Positions 53,434 to 60,839 of a stretch of DNA of 64,000 nt are shown one piece after another. Source of the DNA: Lentisphaera profundi (lineage in GTDB: Bacteria > Verrucomicrobiota > Lentisphaeria > Lentisphaerales > Lentisphaeraceae). The stretch's first letter is position 1; the number at the start of each line of letters is the position of its first letter. Under the pieces are notes generated by a model, which did no database searches, had not been told where the DNA came from, and saw only the letters and a list, made by a program, of their open reading frames with translations. The position numbers and the translations under genes are program-made. Location: NCBI RefSeq assembly GCF_028728065.1, contig NZ_CP117812.1:1488001-1552000 (forward strand). The letters run 5' to 3'.

Positions 53434-55572
53434 ATGTTCCGAATCTTTCTTACACTCTGCTGCTTTAGCCTTGTTCATGCCGCCGAATTCCATACTCCTG
53501 ATACAGATAAAAAAAATCTACGCCAACAAGAGGATTTTGACTCAAAACTCCCCAATGTACTTCTCATTGGTGATTCCATTTCTATTGGCTACCACAAAGA
53601 TGTAGTCAATAGACTTGCAGGAAAAGCTAATGTAAGTCGTCCCAAAACCAATTGCGGAGATAGCAATAAGGGTGTAAAAAGCATTGATAAATGGCTAGGT
53701 AAAACCAATTGGGATGTCATTCATTTTAATTTTGGACTTCACGATCTTTGTTACCGTCATCCCGATGCCAAGGTCTATGGCAAGCGCGATAAAGTTAATG
53801 GTACCATTTCAGTTCCTATCGAACAATATCAGAAAAATCTTCAGTTCATTATTAATCGTTTAAAGAAAACAAATGCCAAACTCATTTGGGCAAGCACCAC
53901 TATTGTTCCCGAAGGTGAAGCCGGTCGTTTTCAAAAAGATAACATTCGCTATAATTCTGCCGCCCGTAAAATTATGCTGGCTAATGGAATTATCATTAAT
54001 GATCTCTTCACTATAAGTAAAAATCTTCCTGATAAATACTGTAAAAAAGGCGATGTTCACTTCATTTCCGAGGGTTCGAAAATATTGGCCACAAAAGTAG
54101 CCAAGGCAATTGAGGCTCAATTGCCAAAAAAAGCCTCTACTCCGAATGTCATACTTTTTCTCATTGATGATTTAGGTTGGAATGATATAGCCTGTTATGG
54201 CAGTACTTTTTACGAAACGCCAAATCTTGATCAACTCGCCAAAGAAGGCTTTCTTTTTACCGATGCCTATGCTGCCAATCCTGTCTGCTCCCCCACCCGT
54301 GCGAGTATCTTGCTCGGCAAATATCCCAGCCGTGTGGGACTGAGTAACCATAGTGGTTCACCCGGGCCAAAAGGTCCAAGTCACAAGCTTATTCCTGCCG
54401 AAGTAAAAGGCAATATGCCTTTAGAGGATATCACCCTTGCTGAAGCGCTTAAAGAAGCAAACTATACCACCGCTCATATAGGTAAATGGCATCTGCAAGC
54501 CCATTATGATAAATCACAAAATCATTTCCCCGATAAACATGGTTTTGATATCAATATCGCCGGCCATCGTATGGGCCAACCCGGCTCCTATTATTTTCCT
54601 TATAAAAGTAAACCGCACCCTTCCACTAATGTCCCTGGCATGGCTGATGGCAAAGACGGCGATTACCTCACCGATAAACTCACTGATAAAGCCATTGACT
54701 TTATCAAAGATCACCAAAACAAGCCTTTCTTTCTCAACTTCTGGTACTACAGCGTTCATACACCGATTATTCCTCGTCAAGATTTAAAGAAAAAATATGA
54801 GGCTAAAGCCAACAAGCTCGGGATTCAAAAAAACCTACCCGGTACGCCAGTCTTAAAAAGCTTTGCGCGATCCTCGCAAAATAATCCTTCTTACGCCGCT
54901 ATGGTAGAAGCTATGGACGAAAATATTGGTCGCGTTCTTACCACTCTCAAAGAACTCAAGATTGAAGATCAAACCATTATAATTTTTTGTTCCGATAACG
55001 GTGGCTTATCCACGGGTACTGGTGCTAATGCTCCCACATCTCTGCTGCCACTCAAAGCCGGAAAAGCGTGGGTCTATGAAGGAGGAATTCGCATCCCCAT
55101 GATTATCAAATGGCCCGGAAACAAAGCGGCTGGCAAAAAACTCAATACACCTGTGATCACCACAGATTTGTACCCCACTATTTTAGATATGCTAAAACTT
55201 CCCGCTAAGCCCAAACAGCACGTAGATGGTGTATCTCTTACTAGTCTGATGACAGCTAAGAGTGAGTCTCTTAATCGTGAAGCTCTGTATTTTCACTACC
55301 CTCACTATCACCACATCAATTCCATGGGACCCGCAGGCGCTATTCGCATGGGTGATTATAAACTGCTGGAAGTTTACGAAACGGGTGAATTGGAACTTTA
55401 TAATCTAGTAGATGACTTAGCTGAACAAAAAAACCTAATCTCTGAGCAACCAGAACGAGCGGCACAAATGCTTAAAAAACTTCAGCAATGGCGCCTAGAA
55501 AGCTCAAGCCCTCTTCCCAAAGCCAACCCTACTTATGAAGCCGAAAAAGATTACCGCATTAAAAATAAATAA
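53434..55572 (+). CDS. Secreted SGNH esterase-sulfatase fusion (copy 2)
   Basis: A 712-residue close paralogue of the fusion at 39770: signal peptide (about 1-16), SGNH domain (about 35-230; LIGDSISIG with Ser48, NCGDSNKG, FNFGLHDLCYRHPDAKVYG, GDVHFISEG) and sulfatase domain (about 238-712; CSPTR with Cys285, GKWHL, FCSDNGG). Long stretches are identical between the two copies, so they arose by duplication and probably share substrate type. It is separated from the upstream esterase by the hairpin at 53380. The convergent kinase E gene ends only 5 bases beyond its stop. Confidence 0.92.
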   Translation: MFRIFLTLCCFSLVHAAEFHTPDTDKKNLRQQEDFDSKLPNVLLIGDSISIGYHKDVVNRLAGKANVSRPKTNCGDSNKGVKSIDKWLGKTNWDVIHFNFGLHDLCYRHPDAKVYGKRDKVNGTISVPIEQYQKNLQFIINRLKKTNAKLIWASTTIVPEGEAGRFQKDNIRYNSAARKIMLANGIIINDLFTISKNLPDKYCKKGDVHFISEGSKILATKVAKAIEAQLPKKASTPNVILFLIDDLGWNDIACYGSTFYETPNLDQLAKEGFLFTDAYAANPVCSPTRASILLGKYPSRVGLSNHSGSPGPKGPSHKLIPAEVKGNMPLEDITLAEALKEANYTTAHIGKWHLQAHYDKSQNHFPDKHGFDINIAGHRMGQPGSYYFPYKSKPHPSTNVPGMADGKDGDYLTDKLTDKAIDFIKDHQNKPFFLNFWYYSVHTPIIPRQDLKKKYEAKANKLGIQKNLPGTPVLKSFARSSQNNPSYAAMVEAMDENIGRVLTTLKELKIEDQTIIIFCSDNGGLSTGTGANAPTSLLPLKAGKAWVYEGGIRIPMIIKWPGNKAAGKKLNTPVITTDLYPTILDMLKLPAKPKQHVDGVSLTSLMTAKSESLNREALYFHYPHYHHINSMGPAGAIRMGDYKLLEVYETGELELYNLVDDLAEQKNLISEQPERAAQMLKKLQQWRLESSSPLPKANPTYEAEKDYRIKNK

Positions 55573-55577
55573 GTGAT

Positions 55578-57641
55578 TTACGGTAGGATAATAATTTCAG
55601 TATTGGGAAGCCTTTTCTTAAGGTTTTCAAGCTTAAATTGTCCTTGGTGAATATACAGTTTTTCCAAATCCTCAAAACCAGTTAAATTCATGCTGGTACG
55701 CACTGCAGAATGACTTATATTTAGTGTCTTCAAAGACATATCTCTCAACTTATAAATATTCGCAATTGCTGTATGTGATATATTAAGATTTCTCAAATCA
55801 TAATTTTCCAAAGTATTTAATTCAATGATTTTGGTGTAACTCACATCCAGTGATTTCAATGGCTGATTACGAAAACAGATGAAATCTTTAATTTTAGTAT
55901 GGGACAAATCGGCTGATTGAGCTGGAAAACCCTGTAAAATTAGAGCTGATTGAATCCAATCATTATGGGAAACATCCAGATGTTTATTTTTTCGATCATA
56001 CTCAAAGTGAATTTTTTGATTTTTAACCTGACTTATGGCTAGTTTTTTATTATGAACAATAATCACACCCTTGCAAAACTCAATCCGCTTAGCAAGCGGC
56101 ATTTCTGAATACGCGGTGTAATGAACCAGCCCGCCAACGACTTTTGGCTGTTCGTTTTCCATCCCCTGCTTAAACAAAGCAAGAAATTGATCTAAAGACA
56201 ATGCTAAGACATCATCATCTTTGATTTTCTGAAATTGTTTTGCCAAGTCAAGTAATTCAGGTGCTTCTCCATTTTTTTCAAGTGCCTTAACCGCGGCATT
56301 GAACTCTTGGTAGATGATGTGTAAAAGTCCCTTCAAGCCCCACGCTTCTTTTAAACTCGGATCGAGTTCTACTGCACTATCACAAAAGTTCACCGCATCA
56401 TCAAAATTAAAGGAATTAAAGGCAATTTGAGCACGTTGATAAAAACGTGGGGCAGCATCTTTTCCCATTTTGACATGAAACTCTTTCTCAAGACTTAATT
56501 TTTCCGCACGTTGTATGGCATTAATTTTTTCAAGTTTCAAATTATTAATCATAAACCAAGCGGCAAAAATACTGATCAAAACAAGTAAGAGCGAGGCGAT
56601 ACTGATCGATCGATGGCGTTTCACCCATAAGCGCATTAACGTTAATAGAGACGCTTTTTCTGCGCTGGTCGCAAAACCATTGCGGTAACTTAAAATTTCT
56701 TTTTGTAACTCGACCACACTTGCATAACGTTCATTAGGATCTTTCGACATAGCTTTCAAGCATACCGCTTCCAAAGGCAAGGGAATACTAGTATCTATTT
56801 TTGTGGGTTTTATAAAATCACAGTCAAGCGTTTTCTTCATGATCAACTTAATAGCTGCACCGCTAAACGGTTTTTTGAACGTTAAAATTTTATACAAAAC
56901 ACAGCCTAAAGAGAAAACATCTGTGTAGACACCTTTTTTACTCTTGATCAGACCGGTTTGTTCAGGCGCCATATAGCCCGGCGTTCCTTTGATGAGGCCA
57001 TCTATCGTAACATTCGTCTCCTTAGGATTGAAAGCATAACAGTCCAGCAACTCTTCGTCGCAGATAGCGGCCATCACCTTTGCAAGGCCCCAATCACAGA
57101 GTAAAACATCACCATAATCACTTATTTGGATATTATCTGGCTTAAGATCCAAGTGAAGTACACCCCTAGAGTGGGCATAGGCTATTGCATCACAAACTTT
57201 AATGAACACATCTAAGCGATCACTTAAATCGACTAAATAATCTTTCTTATTATTTTTTAAATCACTTAAAATCTGTTCAAGCGAAGATCCCGATATGAAC
57301 TTCATGGTAAACCAAGGGTGACGGCCTTTTAAACCTAAGTCGTGCATAGGGATGATATTCGGGTGCTGTAAGGCTGCGGTCAGGCGTGCTTCTTTGAGAA
57401 AGGCTTCTTTTTGTTGGTCATTGGCATCATTTTTCAAACGAGCCATAGCAACCGTACGACCAGTCTTAAGGTCCTTACATGTTTGAATGACTTTTATTCC
57501 ACCTTCATCAACGTACTTAAACTCACAGTATCGAGTCTTAATTGACTCAATCATATCGAGTAGCGGCATTTCATCTAATTCATCTAGCTCATCATAAAAG
57601 CTTGCAAAATTTTTATCGAAACTCTCTTCTTCTCTATCCAT
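55578..57641 (-). CDS. Transmembrane Ser/Thr kinase with relocated lysine (kinase E)
   Basis: A 687-residue protein, sister of kinase B: kinase domain (about 40-330), membrane segment (about 350-370) after basic VKRHRS, coiled coil, TPR-like region (about 405-470) and LRR-like repeats (about 575-670; LDVSYTKIIEL). Key residues: VDEGGIKVI with Lys50, beta-3 VAMA (64-67, alanine for lysine), alpha-C Glu84, HLDLKPDN (163-170), DWG (183-185), GTPGYMAPE. The activation segment shares DEELLDCYAFN with kinase B. It follows sigma E by 12 bases and marks the right edge of the glycan-degradation region. Confidence 0.92.
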   Translation of the reverse strand: MDREEESFDKNFASFYDELDELDEMPLLDMIESIKTRYCEFKYVDEGGIKVIQTCKDLKTGRTVAMARLKNDANDQQKEAFLKEARLTAALQHPNIIPMHDLGLKGRHPWFTMKFISGSSLEQILSDLKNNKKDYLVDLSDRLDVFIKVCDAIAYAHSRGVLHLDLKPDNIQISDYGDVLLCDWGLAKVMAAICDEELLDCYAFNPKETNVTIDGLIKGTPGYMAPEQTGLIKSKKGVYTDVFSLGCVLYKILTFKKPFSGAAIKLIMKKTLDCDFIKPTKIDTSIPLPLEAVCLKAMSKDPNERYASVVELQKEILSYRNGFATSAEKASLLTLMRLWVKRHRSISIASLLLVLISIFAAWFMINNLKLEKINAIQRAEKLSLEKEFHVKMGKDAAPRFYQRAQIAFNSFNFDDAVNFCDSAVELDPSLKEAWGLKGLLHIIYQEFNAAVKALEKNGEAPELLDLAKQFQKIKDDDVLALSLDQFLALFKQGMENEQPKVVGGLVHYTAYSEMPLAKRIEFCKGVIIVHNKKLAISQVKNQKIHFEYDRKNKHLDVSHNDWIQSALILQGFPAQSADLSHTKIKDFICFRNQPLKSLDVSYTKIIELNTLENYDLRNLNISHTAIANIYKLRDMSLKTLNISHSAVRTSMNLTGFEDLEKLYIHQGQFKLENLKKRLPNTEIIILP

Positions 57642-57653
57642 AAGTGAGATTAA

Positions 57654-58256
57654 CTAGCCGCCAAGTTCTTGATTTAAACGTGATATTTCTCTGAGCAAAA
57701 CTTTTCTGACTCGCGATTTGTAGACGCGTACAGAACTGGCACTCATTTCAAATTTTTCACCAATAAGTTCATTATCCTCTTGCCCCATCGACATTTTAAA
57801 AATCTCGCGAGTCCTATCTGAAAATTCATCTTGCACATTTTTCCAAGCCATATTAGAAATATAGCTCTTCCATTCCAATTCCGCGATTCGATGAACTTCC
57901 GGTTCCGTGAACATATCTAATGAATGGAGTGTTTCATCATAGTCAATATTCTTGTTATCATTGCGAGTGGATTTCTTTTTGTAAAAATTATACACCGTAC
58001 TTTTTATAACTAAGCATAACCAAGTGCGAAAAGTACACTCGCCTTCACGATATTCATATTTAGGCAATGACTTCCAAACTTTAATCAGCACGTCTTGTAA
58101 CAAGTCTTCAGCAATTTGCTTATCAACCCCTAAACCTCGAATAACTACGTATATGTAGCCTTCATAATATTGCGCAAACTCATCCCAAGATTTCTCATCA
58201 TTCGAATCAATCAGCTTATACAAAAGTGTCTGCCGAGTAACTTGCTTATTATTCAT
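57654..58256 (-). CDS. ECF-type sigma factor (sigma E), partner of kinase E
   Basis: A 200-residue two-region sigma factor. Region 2: IAEDLLQDVLIKVWKSLP and FRTWLCLVIKSTVYNFYKKK; region 4: IGEKFEMSASSVRVYKSRVR. Its closest relative in the window is sigma B, with the same length and the same ISRLNQELGG-like end, and its kinase is likewise closest to kinase B. The pair is thus a duplicated module in inverse orientation about 40 kb away. No anti-sigma gene adjoins. Confidence 0.92.
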   Translation of the reverse strand: MNNKQVTRQTLLYKLIDSNDEKSWDEFAQYYEGYIYVVIRGLGVDKQIAEDLLQDVLIKVWKSLPKYEYREGECTFRTWLCLVIKSTVYNFYKKKSTRNDNKNIDYDETLHSLDMFTEPEVHRIAELEWKSYISNMAWKNVQDEFSDRTREIFKMSMGQEDNELIGEKFEMSASSVRVYKSRVRKVLLREISRLNQELGG

Positions 58257-58573
58257 CGAATAGCCTTTTACATTAACTTAGATCAAACTTCATGTCGATA
58301 ATATAAACTGCATTATTAATAAAATTCTAGCACAAATACTAATTTGATCCTATTAATGAGTAGATGCTTATCATAAATCATTTCTTCTATTGTTAATTCT
58401 TGCCTACCTGCCCTTAATAAATCATGTGAATCCTGAGCTCGTAAGCTGATTTTTAAAAAACCTCCTTTGAATTATTTTTCAATGAGGACTTTTTTACGAA
58501 AAGCTTACATCATAGGTGGTTTAAATTAAGCTTAGCTAAGTTAGTTTGAACCTAAACAAAATATATTGCCCCT
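58257..58573. other. Divergent intergenic region with a terminator-like hairpin
   Basis: Holds the promoters of sigma E (leftward) and the histidine kinase (rightward); no gene seen. At 58461-58495, CCTC/GAGG and TTGAA/TTCAA arms form an imperfect hairpin followed by six T, a weak + strand terminator or attenuator about 80 bases before the histidine-kinase start. Confidence 0.5.
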
Positions 58574-60085
58574 ATGACGCTCAAACTCTTCAGCATTTTT
58601 TCCTTTATCATTCTAGTTCCTAGTTTGACGATATTTTATTTGGGTTCACGACTGAATGAATCTGAGGAAAGTATGCTGAAAGCCCGCTTTTATAGCCTAC
58701 AAAATGAGCGCTTACAAAGCATTGAGCAGCAATCTACTGCCATCTTAAAAAAGATTGAAACGGGGCTAATCCCCTTGATTACAAATACCGATATGGATAA
58801 TAAATCTATTAATGAAACTAGTAGTGCCAGTATCTACATTAATCATTTATTCATTCTAAACCCTAAAGGTAAGGTCATTTACCCTTTACGTTCAAGTGAA
58901 GCGATTACGCCACGTGAACTAGATTTTTTAAACCGCAACTCAGATATCCTTTTAAATCCTCAAACTTATCAGCCGAGTAAAGCAGATGCTCACAACGGTT
59001 GGTACTCTTGGTACATTAGAAAAAAACTGCATCTGATTTTATGGTCAAAAACGATCGATTCATACACGGTAGGAGTGGAGTTACATCAAGAAAGAATTAT
59101 TAATGAAATCATTAATAGCATCCCTAAAAACATCAGTAGTAATGACTATCAACTCACTTTGAAAAATGCTGAGCAAAACCTTTATCAATATTCCTCCGAA
59201 ACTCAATCATTTGACGCTTCCGTAAAAACAGAATTGCCCTACCCCCTGCATTCATACCAATTTGTTTATCAGTTCAATGAACCGAATTTTATTTCTCCTC
59301 TCAGAAAATATTTCCTCATGGGTTTCAGCCTCATTATTGCAGGCGCCCTTTCTGGAATATGTTATTTATTTTATCGTGAACAAATTCGCAATATCCGCGA
59401 ATCGGCTCAGCGCGTCAATTTTGCCAACCAAGTTTCACATGAGTTAAAAACTCCGCTTACCAATATACGCATGTATGCTGAGCTCTTGGAGTTTCAACTC
59501 AGTGATGATGACCCCAAAGTCACAAAGCGTCTTAATGTAATTATTAAGGAATCGCATCGTTTAAGTCGCATGATCAATAATGTCCTGAATTTTGCTAAAC
59601 AGGAAAACGATAGCGTATTCATCAAGACTGAGGAGATCGTCCTCGACCCCCTCTTACAAGAAGTTCTCAATAAATTTGACCTCGCTTTTCGTAAAAAGGA
59701 AATCTCTATTAAGCTCCACCTCAATAGCCAGAAAACTATCGAAGCAGATCCCGATTTAATCACGCAAATCATTGGGAACTTACTCAGCAATGTAGAGAAA
59801 TACGTCCCTCAAAAATCCAATTTAGATATCAGTACTTATCAAGATAATGAACTGACTACTTTAATTATGCAGGATAACGGTCCTGGAATTGCTAAGAAAC
59901 ATAAAGAAAAAATCTTTCAATCATTCTACCGAATTTCTAATCAGCTCTCAGATGGCGTGACGGGTACCGGCATTGGCCTCGCCATTGCTCGCGACTTTGC
60001 ACGCGCACATCGCGGCGACCTCGAACTCGTCCCCTCCGAGTCGGGAGCCTGCTTTAAACTAACTTTACCCAATGCAAGGAAATAA
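58574..60085 (+). CDS. Membrane sensor histidine kinase
   Basis: A 503-residue two-component sensor. Membrane segments at about 4-22 and 248-268 enclose a periplasmic sensing region; then a dimerisation/phosphoacceptor domain with VSHELKTPLTNIRM (His289) and an ATPase domain with N-box IGNLLSNVEKY, G1 DNGPGIA and G2 GTGIGLAIA. It should phosphorylate the response regulator encoded next. The signal sensed is unknown. No clear ribosome site precedes the ATG. Confidence 0.93.
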   Translation: MTLKLFSIFSFIILVPSLTIFYLGSRLNESEESMLKARFYSLQNERLQSIEQQSTAILKKIETGLIPLITNTDMDNKSINETSSASIYINHLFILNPKGKVIYPLRSSEAITPRELDFLNRNSDILLNPQTYQPSKADAHNGWYSWYIRKKLHLILWSKTIDSYTVGVELHQERIINEIINSIPKNISSNDYQLTLKNAEQNLYQYSSETQSFDASVKTELPYPLHSYQFVYQFNEPNFISPLRKYFLMGFSLIIAGALSGICYLFYREQIRNIRESAQRVNFANQVSHELKTPLTNIRMYAELLEFQLSDDDPKVTKRLNVIIKESHRLSRMINNVLNFAKQENDSVFIKTEEIVLDPLLQEVLNKFDLAFRKKEISIKLHLNSQKTIEADPDLITQIIGNLLSNVEKYVPQKSNLDISTYQDNELTTLIMQDNGPGIAKKHKEKIFQSFYRISNQLSDGVTGTGIGLAIARDFARAHRGDLELVPSESGACFKLTLPNARK

Positions 60086-60089
60086 CATT

Positions 60090-60770
60090 ATGAAAGTACT
60101 TATTGCCGAAGATGATGTCCTCATACGAGAAGGCTTAATTGATATTTTTGAAGACGAGGGCTACGAAATTGCGGAAGCCGCAAATGGTCGTGAAGCATTA
60201 GAACTCTACTCATCTGAAAAGCCCGATTTTATTTGTCTCGATATTATGATGCCCGAAATCAATGGCTATGAAGTTTGTAAGGAAATCCGCAAAACTAATC
60301 CTGATATCCCTATTATTTTTTTAAGTGCTAAATCCCAAGAAGAAGATAAGCTTCAGGGCTTTGATTTAGGCGCAGATGATTACATCACCAAGCCCTTTGG
60401 CATCAAAGAAGTCATTGCTAGGGTGAGAGCGGTTACACGCCGCTGCCTCAAGAAAAGTTCTACTAGCAATGAATGCTTTAAGATGGCGAAGATCAGTGTA
60501 AACCCCAAGGGACTTACTTGTACACGAAATGAAGAAATCATCGAACTTGGTTTGCGCGATATCAAGATCCTTCAATACCTTCACTCTCATGCCAACGAAG
60601 CTATTTCTAGACAACAGCTTTTTCAATCCTGCTGGGGCATGGAATTCATGGGCAATACGCGCTCCATCGATCAAAAGATTTCTCAGCTTCGCAAACTAAT
60701 AGAAGATAACCCTCAAGAACCCAAAATCATTCAAACAGCTCACGGTGTGGGATATATCTACAAAGATTAA
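60090..60770 (+). CDS. OmpR-family response regulator
   Basis: A 226-residue regulator: receiver domain (1-120) with acidic Asp8/Asp9, phospho-acceptor Asp51 in ICLDIMMPE, LSAKS and KPFG (switch Lys), then a winged-helix DNA-binding domain (about 130-225) ending HGVGYIY. The start at 60090 is preferred over the ATG six codons upstream because AAGGA lies 9 bases before it and the receiver begins MKVLIAEDD. It begins 4 bases after the histidine-kinase stop, its evident partner. Confidence 0.94.
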   Translation: MKVLIAEDDVLIREGLIDIFEDEGYEIAEAANGREALELYSSEKPDFICLDIMMPEINGYEVCKEIRKTNPDIPIIFLSAKSQEEDKLQGFDLGADDYITKPFGIKEVIARVRAVTRRCLKKSSTSNECFKMAKISVNPKGLTCTRNEEIIELGLRDIKILQYLHSHANEAISRQQLFQSCWGMEFMGNTRSIDQKISQLRKLIEDNPQEPKIIQTAHGVGYIYKD

Positions 60771-60839
60771 GCCCATAAAAGCGATTCAGGGGCATTGTTT
60801 ATTAGCTGTAAGAGTAATTGGACTGCTTCACTCTCCTGA

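Noticed and set aside
1-57641. Reading the five kinases as pseudokinases because the VAxK lysine is missing
   Set aside because: All other catalytic residues are kept, and every copy gains a lysine at the same glycine-loop position, which argues for relocation, not loss.
561-58256. Assigning the sigma factors to the ECF43 (PknT-controlled) group
   Set aside because: ECF43 members lack the acidic region 2.2 residues; all five here keep acidic residues in that segment. Group assignment needs a profile search.
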